Shown piece by piece: positions 25,257 through 32,507 of a stretch of 32,507 nt of DNA. The stretch spans positions 1-32,507 of the forward strand of contig JAGRMG010000089.1 in NCBI GenBank assembly GCA_020441385.1, in the 5' to 3' direction. Numbering within the stretch: position 1 is the first letter of the stretch; each line of letters opens with the position of its first letter. The DNA is from Paracoccaceae bacterium. GTDB taxonomy: Bacteria; Pseudomonadota; Alphaproteobacteria; Rhodobacterales; Rhodobacteraceae. Both the position numbers and the translations under genes were made by a program. Below the pieces are notes generated by a model. The model worked only from the letters and a program-made list of their open reading frames with translations, was not told where the DNA came from and did not search any database.

Positions 25257-26393
25257 TCAGTTCCGCCCGGCCAGCGGCACATAGGCGCGCGGTTGCGGGC
25301 CGTCGTAAAGTGTCAGCGGCCGGATCAGGATGTTGCGGCGCTGCTGTTCTATGCACTGGATGATCCAGCCGGGCATGCGCCCGATCGCGAAGATCGGAAC
25401 GTAGAGATCCATCGAGATGCCGTGCAGCTGATAGATCACGCCGGAATAGAAATCGACGTTCACGTTGAGGCCGTGGCGGGCGTAGGGTTGCATCGCCTCG
25501 ACCACGGCTTGCAGGATGGCGTACCATTCCGGGGCGCCCATCTCTTCGCCCAGCCGGCGCACGCCCTCGCGCATGTGGCGCGCGCGCGGATCCTCGCGGC
25601 GATAGACGCGGTGGCCAAAGCCGGTGACGGCCTCTCTGGCCGCGCGTTTGGCCTTGACATAGGCGGCGGCGTTTTCAGGCGCGCCGATCTCGCGCACCAT
25701 CTTCATCACGTCCTCGGCGGCGCCGCCATGCGCCGGGCCCGCCAGCGTGGAAAGCGCGGTGACGATGGCGCCATGCAGGTTGGCCTCGGTGCCGATGGTG
25801 ACGCGGGCGGCAAAGCTGGAGGCGTTGGAGCCGTGTTCGGCATGGAGGATGAAATCGACATCCGCCAGCCGCGCGGCATTGGCGGAGGGTTCCTGCCCCT
25901 TCAGCATCCACAGCCAGTTGGCGGCGTGCCCGAGTTCGGGATCGGGCGCCACCGGCGCCCGGCCCTGGCGGATCGCCTCGTGGGCGGCGACGATCATGGG
26001 CACCTGCGCGATCAGGCGAATGCCGTTTTCGATGAATGCGTCCTCGCCGGTTCGCTGGCTGTCCGGTTCGAGCGCCGCCAGCGCCGAGACGGCCGTGCGC
26101 AGAACATCCATCGGATGGCCGTGCTTGCAGGCGGCGATGATGTCGTGAATCTGGGGCGGAAGAGTTCGGGCCGACCTGAGCGCCGCGTCGAAATCGGCCA
26201 GTTGCGCCGGGGTTGGCAACTCGCCATGGATCAGCAGGAACGCGACCTCTTCGAATGTCGATTGCGCGGCGAGATCGTGGATCGAATAGCCGCGATAGCT
26301 GAGTTCGCCCGCCGCCCCGTCGATGTCGGATACGCCGCTGCGTTCGAAATAGACCCCCTTGAGGCCACGGTTGATCTTGACGTCATCGCTCAT
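25257..26393 (-). CDS. Citrate synthase (short type, possibly 2-methylcitrate synthase)
   Basis: This 378-residue enzyme condenses acetyl-CoA (or propionyl-CoA) with oxaloacetate. The catalytic triad is visible: His222 in GPAHGGA, His261 in GFGHRVY and Asp314 in NVDFYSG, with spacing close to that of E. coli GltA. The length is that of the small citrate/methylcitrate synthase group. A strong AAGGAG lies before the ATG at 26393. It is divergent from pta, with only 36 bases between the start codons, and runs into soeA on the same strand. Context suggests that it draws acetyl-CoA from sulfoacetaldehyde breakdown into the TCA cycle; whether it is the main housekeeping enzyme or an extra copy cannot be told. 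Confidence 0.88.
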   Translation of the reverse strand: MSDDVKINRGLKGVYFERSGVSDIDGAAGELSYRGYSIHDLAAQSTFEEVAFLLIHGELPTPAQLADFDAALRSARTLPPQIHDIIAACKHGHPMDVLRTAVSALAALEPDSQRTGEDAFIENGIRLIAQVPMIVAAHEAIRQGRAPVAPDPELGHAANWLWMLKGQEPSANAARLADVDFILHAEHGSNASSFAARVTIGTEANLHGAIVTALSTLAGPAHGGAAEDVMKMVREIGAPENAAAYVKAKRAAREAVTGFGHRVYRREDPRARHMREGVRRLGEEMGAPEWYAILQAVVEAMQPYARHGLNVNVDFYSGVIYQLHGISMDLYVPIFAIGRMPGWIIQCIEQQRRNILIRPLTLYDGPQPRAYVPLAGRN

Positions 26394-26429
26394 GGGTGGC
26401 TCCTTTCGGAAGCAGCAGGGGGGATGTGG

Positions 26430-27281
26430 ATGTCGGTTCTCGAGAATGCATATGCCGTCGCGCGCGCGCGGCAGGCACGGGTGGTCTTCCCGGAAATGGA
26501 GGATGCGCGCGTGGCGGAGGCGGTGACGCGGCTGCGTGCTGACGGGCTGGTGCGGCCCATCGCGCTGTCGCCTCCGTCCGAGGCCCATGTTGGCGCCCTC
26601 GTCGCGGCGCGCGGGATGAAAGAGGGTATCGCGCGGCGGATGCTGAACAAGCCGCTGTATCTCGGCGCGGCAATGGTGGCCTGCGGCGAGGCCGATGTCA
26701 TGGTCGCCGGGGCGGATGCGCCGACGCGCCGGGTGATCGAGGCGGCGAGCATCGCGATCGGGCTGGCGCCGGGCGTGGCCCTGCCATCGTCTTTCTTTCT
26801 GATGCTGTTTCCGGACCGGCGCGAGATGGTGTTCGCCGATTGTGCGGTGAACGTGGCCCCGGATGCCGCTGCACTGGCCGATATCGCGCGGGCCTCGGCG
26901 GATTCGGCGCGCGCCCTCCTGGGCGCGGCACGGGTGGCGCTGCTGTCGTTTTCCACGGGCTCGTCGGGCGAGGGCGACAGCGTCGCCACGGTGCGCGCGG
27001 CAGCCCGGGCGACAGGATTTGCCGGGCCGGTGCAGGCCGATGCGGCGCTGAATGGCGCCATCGCGGGCAAGAAGGGAATCGCGCCGGTGGACGCCAACGT
27101 GCTGGTGTTTCCCTCGCTCGATGCAGGCAACATCGCATACAAGCTGTGCCAGGAACTGGCGGGGGCGCGCGCGCTTGGTCCGTTCCTGCAAGGCTTTGCG
27201 CGACCGGTCTGCGACCTGAGCCGGGGCGCGACGGCCGAGGACATTGTGGCGGCGACAATCATCACCGCGGCATGCGCGTGA
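26430..27281 (+). CDS. pta: Phosphate acetyltransferase, short form
   Basis: Pta converts acetyl phosphate, the product of Xsc, and CoA to acetyl-CoA. The 283-residue protein aligns with the PTA catalytic domain: FPEMEDARVAEAVTRL, GEADVMVAGADAPT, FADCAVN, LSFSTGSSGEG, QADAALN, NVLVFPSLDAGNIAYKL and the terminal LSRGATAEDIV. Common single-domain Pta enzymes have about 320-330 residues; the shortening is mostly in the N-terminal part near residues 40-60. The ATG at 26430 was chosen over 26424 because of spacing to AGGGGGG and the family N-terminus (xxLExxY). Unlike the usual xsc-pta order it lies on the opposite strand, convergent with xsc. Confidence 0.87.
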   Translation: MSVLENAYAVARARQARVVFPEMEDARVAEAVTRLRADGLVRPIALSPPSEAHVGALVAARGMKEGIARRMLNKPLYLGAAMVACGEADVMVAGADAPTRRVIEAASIAIGLAPGVALPSSFFLMLFPDRREMVFADCAVNVAPDAAALADIARASADSARALLGAARVALLSFSTGSSGEGDSVATVRAAARATGFAGPVQADAALNGAIAGKKGIAPVDANVLVFPSLDAGNIAYKLCQELAGARALGPFLQGFARPVCDLSRGATAEDIVAATIITAACA

Positions 27282-27288
27282 GGCGAGG

Positions 27289-27332
27289 CAGGCTTTTTGA
27301 AAAGCCTGTGCAAATTTCTTTGAAGAAATTTG
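27289..27332. repeat. Tandem double hairpin, copy 2, between pta and xsc
   Basis: Hairpin one is CAGGCTTTT-TG-AAAAGCCTG (27289-27308); hairpin two is CAAATTTCTT-TG-AAGAAATTTG (27311-27332). The layout is the same as copy 1, with compensating changes that keep the pairing perfect. It lies 7 bases after the pta stop and 22 bases after the xsc stop on the other strand. Each hairpin is flanked by T-rich sequence on either strand, so it probably acts as a two-way terminator between the convergent genes. Confidence 0.85.
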
Positions 27333-27354
27333 TTCGCCCCGCCGCCGTCGCGCA

Positions 27355-29127
27355 TCAGTTCTGTTGCGGTCTCATGTCGGCCTTGTCGATCCCGGCCACC
27401 GCGACCGGCTTCTTCATGGCGTCGCGGCGGAACGGCTCTCCGAGTTCCTGGTTGATCATCGCCTCGATCAGCGTGGTCTTTCCGGCCTTCTGATCCTTGA
27501 TGGCCTGCGCGAGCGCCGCGCTCAGTTCCTCCATCGTGCGCGCCGCCACGCCCTGCAATCCGCAGGCCCGGGCGATGCCGGCATAGCTTACCTCCTCGTC
27601 CAGTTCGGTGCCGACGAAGTTGTCGTCGAACCACAGCGTCGAATTGCGCTTTTCCGCCCCCCACTGGTAGTTGCGGAACACGATATGGGTGATCGCGGGC
27701 CACTGGCCGCGGCCGATGGCGGTGAGTTCGGTCACGGCGATACCGAAGGCGCCGTCGCCGGAAAAGCCGACGACCGGCACGTCGGGGCAGCCGATCTTGG
27801 CGCCGACGATGGCCGGCAGGCCATATCCGCAGGGGCCGAACAGGCCGGGGGCCAGGTATTTGCGGCCCGCCTCGAAGGTCGGGTAGGCGTTGCCGATGGC
27901 GCAGTTGTTGCCGATGTCCGAGGATATGATCGCCTCGCGCGGCAGCGCCGCCTGGATGGCGCGCCAGGCCATGCGCGGGCTCATCCAGTCGGGTCTTGCG
28001 TCGCGGGCGCGCCGGTTCCAAGTGGTGCCCGGGTCGTCGTCCTCGTGATCCATCGAGGCGAGTTGCTGCGCCCAGGCTGATTTGGTCTGGGCGATGGTGG
28101 CGCGGCGGGCGTCGCGGCCCTCGTCGCCGGCGCTGTCGGACAGATGCGCCAGGATCGCGCGGGCCACCTTGCCCGCGTCACCGACGATGCCGACGCTCAC
28201 CTCCTTGGTCAGCCCGATCCGGTCGGGGTTGATGTCGACCTGGATGATCTTCGCCCCCTTCGGCCAGTAGTCGATGCCATAGCCGGGCAGGGTCGAGAAC
28301 GGGTTCAGCCGGTTGCCCAGCGCCAGCACGACATCGGCGCGGGCGATCAGTTCCATGCCGGCGCGCGAGCCGTTATAGCCCAGCGGGCCGGCAAACAGCG
28401 GATGCGAACCGGGAAACGCGTCATTGTGCTGATAGCCGCAGCAGACCGGCGCATCGAGCCGTTCCGCCAGTTCCATGCTGTCGGGAATGGCGCCGGACAG
28501 GATCACGCCGGCGCCGTTCAGGATCACCGGAAATTTAGCCTTCGACAACAGATCGGCGGCGGCTGCGATGGCGGCCTCGCCGCCGGCGGGGCGTTCGAAC
28601 TCGACGATGGCCGGCAGGGCGATGTCGATCACCTGGGTGAACATGTCGCGCGGCACGTTGATCTGGGCCGGGGCGCTGGCGCGCCGCGCCTTCAGGATCA
28701 CCCGGTTCAGCACCTCGGCGATGCGGGCGGGGTCGCGCACCTCTTCCTGGTAGGCGACCATGTCGCGGAACAGCGCCATCTGCTCGACCTCCTGGAACCC
28801 GCCCTGGCCGATGGTCCTGTTGGCGGCCTGCGGCGTCACCAGCAAGAGCGGCGTGTGGTTCCAGTAGGCGGTTTTCACCGCGGTCACGAAATTTGTGATG
28901 CCGGGGCCGTTCTGCGCGATCATCATGCTCATCTTGCCGGTGGCGCGGGTATAGCCGTCGGCCATCATTCCGCCCGATCCTTCGTGGGCGCAGTCCCAGA
29001 AGGTTATTCCGGCGCGGGGAAACAGGTCCGAGATCGGCATGAAGGCCGAACCGATGATGCCGAAGGCATGTTCGATGCCGTGCATTTGCAGCGTTTTGAC
29101 GAAGGCTTCTTCGGTGGTCATCTTCAT
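27355..29127 (-). CDS. xsc: Sulfoacetaldehyde acetyltransferase
   Basis: Xsc is the thiamine-diphosphate enzyme that converts sulfoacetaldehyde and phosphate to acetyl phosphate and sulfite, the point where the C-S bond of taurine, isethionate and related C2 sulfonates breaks. The 590-residue sequence is of typical length. The N-terminus MKMTTEEAFVKTLQMHGIEH and EGSGGMMADGYTRATGKM (with the ThDP-activating Glu) are diagnostic, and the GDG motif of the ThDP site is at 457-459 (GDGAFGIAVTE). The ATG at 29127 follows GGGAG. Upstream lie repeats that look like TauR sites. No transaminase or dehydrogenase producing sulfoacetaldehyde is in the window. Confidence 0.95.
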   Translation of the reverse strand: MKMTTEEAFVKTLQMHGIEHAFGIIGSAFMPISDLFPRAGITFWDCAHEGSGGMMADGYTRATGKMSMMIAQNGPGITNFVTAVKTAYWNHTPLLLVTPQAANRTIGQGGFQEVEQMALFRDMVAYQEEVRDPARIAEVLNRVILKARRASAPAQINVPRDMFTQVIDIALPAIVEFERPAGGEAAIAAAADLLSKAKFPVILNGAGVILSGAIPDSMELAERLDAPVCCGYQHNDAFPGSHPLFAGPLGYNGSRAGMELIARADVVLALGNRLNPFSTLPGYGIDYWPKGAKIIQVDINPDRIGLTKEVSVGIVGDAGKVARAILAHLSDSAGDEGRDARRATIAQTKSAWAQQLASMDHEDDDPGTTWNRRARDARPDWMSPRMAWRAIQAALPREAIISSDIGNNCAIGNAYPTFEAGRKYLAPGLFGPCGYGLPAIVGAKIGCPDVPVVGFSGDGAFGIAVTELTAIGRGQWPAITHIVFRNYQWGAEKRNSTLWFDDNFVGTELDEEVSYAGIARACGLQGVAARTMEELSAALAQAIKDQKAGKTTLIEAMINQELGEPFRRDAMKKPVAVAGIDKADMRPQQN

Positions 29128-29189
29128 TTGCGAACACTCCCGTGAAACATGCGAAAGGGCCGGCTGCGGCGCCGGCAGTCGGCTTGGGT

Positions 29190-29245
29190 TTAGGCTTTGG
29201 CGGCAGGAACCGTTAGGGCCAGTGGCCGGGGTGATTTAGGTCCAG
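29190..29245 (-). promoter_or_regulatory. Candidate TauR operator upstream of xsc
   Basis: On the minus strand, CTGGACCTAA (29245-29236) and CTGGCCCTAA (29222-29213) form a direct repeat with a 23-base period; a third, weaker unit CAAAGCCTAA (29199-29190) keeps the same period. They lie 63-118 bases before the xsc start, in the same direction as transcription, a position suited to activation. TauR of Rhodobacter capsulatus is recalled to bind direct CTGGACTTAA repeats. Confidence 0.65.
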
Positions 29246-29263
29246 TTGTGGTGCAAGGCGCGC

Positions 29264-30730
29264 TCAGGCCGAATTCGCCAGCGCCCGCGCGATGCGTTCC
29301 ACCCCCGGTGTGATCCGCGCCGCGGGGATCGAGGAATATCCCAGGCGGTAGAAATGCGTCGGTCGGTCGGGGCCGGCAAAGAACGGGGCGCCGGGTTCGA
29401 TCATCACGCCCTCGGCGTGCAGCGCGAGCGCCAGGCGGGCCGTGTCGATCGCCTCGGGCGCGCGCATCCAGAGCGACGATCCGCCATAGACGCCGCGCCC
29501 GGCGATGGTCAGCCCATGTCGTGCCACCGCCGATTCGAGCGTCTGGCGGCGGTCGTGCAGGGCGCTGCGCATGCGCCGGATCTGGGCATCGTAATGGCCC
29601 AGCGAAAGGAAATACGCGGCGGTGCGCTGGATATGTCCGGGCGGATGGCGCAGCACGCTGGCGCGCAGGGCGCGGGCCTCGCGGATGAAGGGCTCGGAGC
29701 CCACGAGATATCCCAGCCGCAGGCCCGGAAACAGCGATTTGGAAAAGCTGCCCGCATAGATCACGCGGCCCTCGCGGTCGAGCGACTTTAGGGCAGGCGA
29801 GGGCGCGCGCAGGAACGCCATCTCGAATTCGTAGTCGTCCTCGACGATCAGCGCGTTCAGCTCGCGCGCACGCGCCAGCAGGGCGCGGCGGCGTGCCAGC
29901 GGCATGGTGGCGGTGGTCGGACTCTGGTGGCTGGGGGTGGTGAAGATGACGTCGGTTTCCGCCGGTATCGCCTGCGGGGGCAGGCCGTCGGCATCCACCG
30001 GCACCGGTGTCAGATGGCAGCGCCGTTGCGCCAGCACGTCGCGCAACGAATAATAGCAGGGATCCTCGATCGCCGCGCGCCGGCGGCGGTTGAGCAGTAT
30101 CTGCGCCGTGAGCCAGAGCGCGTTCTGCGCCCCCAGCGTGATCAGGATCTCGTCGGGGCGGGCGGTGATGCCCCGGCGCGGCAGGGTGTGGCGGGCGATG
30201 AATTCCACCAGCAGCGGATCGTCGCGGTCGAAATAGTCGGCGGTAAGCGAGGCGAAATCCTTCTGGCCCAGCGCCCGCAGCGCGCAGAGCCGCCAGTTGG
30301 CGTGGTCGAACAGATCGGGATCGGCCTGCCCGTAGATGAACGGAAAGCGCATGGTTCGCCAGTTGCCGGGCTTGGTCGGCGTGTCGCCGCCGGTAAAGCT
30401 TCGCGCGATGGCGCGGGGCCAGTCCACGGTGTCGGGCAGGCGCGCCGGCGGGGGCGCATAGGCTGGCGGCACCGGCGCGTTGTCAGAGACGTAGTAGCCC
30501 GATCGCCCGCGCGAGGTGAGGTAGTCGTTGGCCAGAAGCTCGGTATAGGCCAGCGTCACCGTGATCCGGCTGACGCCCAGATGGGCCGCCAGCCGCCGCG
30601 AGGAGGGCAGCTTTTCGCCGATGTGAAAGCGGCCCGAAAGGATGCCCTGGGCGATCATCTGCTGGATCTGCGCCTGCAAGGTGCCCTGCGCGTCGGGGTT
30701 GAGAAAGAAGGTTTCGACCGAAATGCCCAT
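29264..30730 (-). CDS. tauR: MocR/GntR-family regulator of taurine/sulfonate use
   Basis: This 488-residue MocR-type regulator couples an N-terminal GntR winged helix (residues about 12-80: GILSGRFHIGEKLPSSRRLA, then GVSRITVTLAYTELLANDYL) to a fold-type I aminotransferase-like domain that binds PLP and senses the ligand. The PLP lysine is Lys331 in YAGSFSKSLFPG. Its place directly before xsc and nearby CTGGACYTAA repeats identify it as TauR rather than PdxR or GabR. It is on the same strand as xsc (136-base gap) and amtB (110-base gap) rather than divergent from its targets. Known TauR proteins activate taurine genes; autorepression is suggested by site position. Confidence 0.87.
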   Translation of the reverse strand: MGISVETFFLNPDAQGTLQAQIQQMIAQGILSGRFHIGEKLPSSRRLAAHLGVSRITVTLAYTELLANDYLTSRGRSGYYVSDNAPVPPAYAPPPARLPDTVDWPRAIARSFTGGDTPTKPGNWRTMRFPFIYGQADPDLFDHANWRLCALRALGQKDFASLTADYFDRDDPLLVEFIARHTLPRRGITARPDEILITLGAQNALWLTAQILLNRRRRAAIEDPCYYSLRDVLAQRRCHLTPVPVDADGLPPQAIPAETDVIFTTPSHQSPTTATMPLARRRALLARARELNALIVEDDYEFEMAFLRAPSPALKSLDREGRVIYAGSFSKSLFPGLRLGYLVGSEPFIREARALRASVLRHPPGHIQRTAAYFLSLGHYDAQIRRMRSALHDRRQTLESAVARHGLTIAGRGVYGGSSLWMRAPEAIDTARLALALHAEGVMIEPGAPFFAGPDRPTHFYRLGYSSIPAARITPGVERIARALANSA

Positions 30731-30744
30731 GCCTTCAGGATAGG

Positions 30745-30776
30745 CTGGACCTAACCGGCGCGCAATCTGGACTTAT
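30745..30776 (+). promoter_or_regulatory. Candidate TauR operator upstream of tauR
   Basis: CTGGACCTAA (30745-30754) and CTGGACTTAT (30767-30776) form a direct repeat with a 22-base period, about two helical turns. They begin 15 bases before the tauR start and point against tauR transcription, so binding there would probably block tauR. Nine and ten positions agree with the CTGGACYTAA consensus recalled for R. capsulatus TauR. Confidence 0.7.
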
Positions 30777-30840
30777 CGTTTTCGCACCCGTCACGACCGC
30801 TCCGGCGCGCGTGCATGTTGGCAAGGCTGCGGTCGCGGCG

Positions 30841-32160
30841 TCAGGCGTGATAGGCGCTTTCGCCATGCTCGGCAAGGTCGAGGCCCTGACGCTCGGTCTC
30901 TTCGCTGACCCGCAGGCCAAGGACCATATCCGCCAGTCCGAACAGCAGCACCGATCCGATGCCGCTCCAGGCGATGGTGATGGCGATCGCCTGGATCTGG
31001 ATCCAGGTCTGGCCCGCCATCGAATAGTCGCCCCCGCCCGTGCCCCCCAGCCCCGGAGCGGTGAATATACCGGTGCCGATGGCGCCGACGATGCCGCCGA
31101 TGCCGTGGATGCCGAACACGTCGAGGCTGTCGTCATAGCCGAGTGCGCTCTTGACTGTCGAAACGAAGAAATAGCACACGCCCGATGCGATGGCGCCCAG
31201 TGCCATGGCGCCCACCGGGCCCGCCGTTCCGGCTGCCGGCGTCACCGCCACCAGGCCCGCGATCATCCCCGAAGCCGCGCCCAGCATCGACGCCTTGCCG
31301 CGCAGGGCCGCCTCGATGGCGCACCAGGCCAGGATCGCGCCGGCCGGGGCGGTGAAGGTGTTGATCATCGCGAGGCCCGCGCCGCCGTTCGCCTCCAGGT
31401 TCGACCCGGCGTTGAAGCCGAACCAGCCCACCCACAGAAGCGCCGCGCCGACCATGGTCAGCGTCATCGAATGCGGTGCCATCATGTCGCGGCCGAAACC
31501 GGCGCGCCGGCCCACCATGATCGCGCCCGCCAGGGCGGCAACGCCGGCGTTGACATGCACCACGGTGCCGCCTGCGAAGTCCAGCGCACCCATCTGAAAG
31601 ATCAGCCCGGCGCCGTCCCAGACCATGTGCGCCACCGGGAAATAGACGCATGTCACCCACAGAAGCGTAAAGACCAGCAGCGCGGAAAACCGGATGCGCT
31701 CGGCGAAGGCGCCGACGATCAGCGCCGGGGTGATCGCGGCAAAGGTCATCTGGAAGGCGATGAAGACGTATTCGGGGATCACCACGCCATCGGTGAAGGT
31801 CGGGGCCATGGACTCGGCGGTCACGCCGGCAAGGAACAGCTTGGCCGTCCCGCCCCAGAACGGGCCGGTGGCGCCGCCGAAGGCGAAAGAATAGCCATAG
31901 ATCACCCAGATCGCCATCACCATCGCAGTGATCAGCGTGCATTGCATCAGCACCGAGAGCATGTTCTTGCTTCGCACCAACCCGCCGTAGAACAGCGCCA
32001 GACCGGGCAGGATCATCATCAGCACCAGCAGCGTCGAAACCATCATCCAGGCGGCATCGCCCTTGTTCATTACCGTGTCGCCCGGGTTCTGCGCCAGAAC
32101 CGGCAGCGCCGGCGCCGACAGCGCCGCCGCCAGGCCCGTGGTCGTCGCGAATTTCCGCAT
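30841..32160 (-). CDS. amtB: Ammonium transporter
   Basis: AmtB is a trimeric inner-membrane channel that moves ammonium. The 439-residue protein has a cleavable signal peptide (about residues 1-23, ending LPVLAQ) and eleven membrane helices. Family markers are FYGGLVRSKNMLSVLMQ, DFAGGTVVHVNAG (aspartate and first pore histidine) and DVFGIHGIGGIVG (second pore histidine). Usually amtB follows glnK, a PII gene; no glnK is visible in the 298 bases upstream within the window. Here it precedes tauR on the same strand, which suggests a link with nitrogen released from taurine or similar substrates, though it could equally be a general nitrogen-limitation gene that happens to be adjacent. Confidence 0.95.
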   Translation of the reverse strand: MRKFATTTGLAAALSAPALPVLAQNPGDTVMNKGDAAWMMVSTLLVLMMILPGLALFYGGLVRSKNMLSVLMQCTLITAMVMAIWVIYGYSFAFGGATGPFWGGTAKLFLAGVTAESMAPTFTDGVVIPEYVFIAFQMTFAAITPALIVGAFAERIRFSALLVFTLLWVTCVYFPVAHMVWDGAGLIFQMGALDFAGGTVVHVNAGVAALAGAIMVGRRAGFGRDMMAPHSMTLTMVGAALLWVGWFGFNAGSNLEANGGAGLAMINTFTAPAGAILAWCAIEAALRGKASMLGAASGMIAGLVAVTPAAGTAGPVGAMALGAIASGVCYFFVSTVKSALGYDDSLDVFGIHGIGGIVGAIGTGIFTAPGLGGTGGGDYSMAGQTWIQIQAIAITIAWSGIGSVLLFGLADMVLGLRVSEETERQGLDLAEHGESAYHA

Positions 32161-32457
32161 GCTTTCTCCCTCGGCTGGTTTCCGGCGCCGCTGATGGCGC
32201 CTCTCATCTGACGTTTCGGCACATGGCCGCGTAGCCCGTTCTTTTCGAGATCAGCACCCGAGGGGCGAAGATGGGAACGCCGCGTTGCCGGGGTGATCGG
32301 TGAAATCGCCCCGAGTTGCACAATTTTTGCACAATTGCGCCGGGTTGATTATTTTTCAGGCAGCATGAAAACCACGCCAGTGCTGCTTCTGACTCTCAAC
32401 AATTCCGGCGCGGCACTGTAACCTGCGCAAAATACCAGAACCGGGCAGGGTCAAGGC
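32161..32457. other. Intergenic region upstream of amtB
   Basis: This 297-base region holds the amtB 5' side and probably the promoter of the next gene. The ribosome binding site of amtB (GAGGGAGAAAGC) is clear. A direct repeat is present at 32316-32336. No sigma-54 -24/-12 pair (GG-N10-GC in the right context) could be found. No small gene or tRNA was recognised. Confidence 0.6.
32316..32336. promoter_or_regulatory. Direct repeats upstream of amtB, candidate nitrogen-control site
   Basis: TTGCACAATT occurs at 32316-32325 and 32327-32336, an 11-base period, so both face the same side of the helix. The TGCA...TGCA content recalls NtrC half-sites (TGCAC-N-GTGCA), and the distance of about 155-175 bases from the amtB start suits an enhancer-type activator. 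The match is loose, and the repeat could instead serve the gene starting at 32458. Confidence 0.4.
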
Positions 32458-32507
32458 ATGACTGATTCCAGGCGGCGGAGACCGCCCCTCGTGGCGGACA
32501 AACGCTA
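32458..32507 (+). CDS. Possible N-terminus of a gene running off the window
   Basis: An ATG at 32458, preceded closely by CAAGG, opens a frame of 16 codons to the window edge, reading MTDSRRRRPPLVADKR. The short, arginine-rich start resembles the cytoplasmic tails of single-pass membrane proteins; from memory, class A penicillin-binding proteins of Rhodobacteraceae start with a similar RRPLVADKRY. This is a guess from a very short fragment. It would be divergent from amtB. Confidence 0.35.
   Translation, partial: MTDSRRRRPPLVADKR

Noticed and set aside
22331-25363. Open frame of about 1000 codons on the plus strand opposite soeA
   Set aside because: Shadow of the soeA reading frame in GC-rich DNA; the translation has no recognisable domain while the minus strand encodes a full molybdopterin enzyme.
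32161-32315. Sigma-54 promoter for amtB
   Set aside because: No convincing GG-N10-GC pair was found at a suitable distance from the start codon; Rhodobacter NtrC is known to work with sigma-70 polymerase, so one is not required.

Overview
The window is GC-rich and densely coded, and reads as alphaproteobacterial, most likely Rhodobacteraceae (Roseobacter/Paracoccus relatives). Grounds for this: a Methanosarcina-type SerC paired with a long SerA, a TauR/Xsc/Pta/SoeABC sulfonate locus, a homoprotocatechuate cluster fused to a LIV-type ABC transporter, RTX proteins without Sec signals, and intergenic double hairpins typical of this family. The taxonomic call is inference from gene content; no rRNA or tRNA gene is visible.

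Layout. (1) 1-2958, minus strand: a two-gene RTX/secretion unit, made of a serralysin-like M10 metalloprotease with RTX repeats and a downstream repeat protein that runs off the window. (2) 3072-15523: the homoprotocatechuate (3,4-dihydroxyphenylacetate) meta-cleavage locus. A divergent MarR regulator (hpaR) faces hpaF-hpaE-hpaD-(aromatic amino acid decarboxylase)-hpaG-hpaH-hpaI, followed by a complete branched-chain-amino-acid-type ABC transporter (binding protein, two ATPases, two permeases). No HpaBC hydroxylase is present; a PLP decarboxylase sits between hpaD and hpaG, which suggests supply from an aromatic amino acid such as L-DOPA or tyrosine. (3) 15911-18823: serC-serA, with a candidate serC leader RNA whose two stems are mutually exclusive and one of which hides the ribosome binding site. 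(4) 18877-19605: a PPP-family phosphatase. (5) 19616-32160: a sulfonate/sulfite module. In the direction of transcription on the minus strand it reads amtB, tauR, xsc, then (pta on the plus strand), citrate synthase, soeA, soeB, soeC and a CysK-like PLP enzyme.

How it works together. In the first catabolic locus the dioxygenase opens the ring, the dehydrogenase, decarboxylase, isomerase and hydratase process the chain, and the aldolase yields pyruvate and succinic semialdehyde. In the second, Xsc splits sulfoacetaldehyde into acetyl phosphate and sulfite, Pta makes acetyl-CoA, citrate synthase passes it to the TCA cycle, SoeABC oxidises sulfite to sulfate at the membrane, and AmtB handles ammonium. 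Two pairs of CTGGACYTAA-like direct repeats, in opposite orientations relative to tauR and xsc, look like TauR operators.

Non-coding structure is unusually rich. There is a 114-bp inverted dispersed repeat shared by 5645-5758 and 15598-15711 with a partial third copy at 2969, two tandem double hairpins (22289 and 27289), a second short repeat family (5539 and 13395), and several operator-like palindromes. Nothing here is an obviously new defence or mobile system; the most interesting leads are the decarboxylase inside the hpa operon, the CysK-like enzyme in the soe operon, the TauR operator arrangement and the serC leader.
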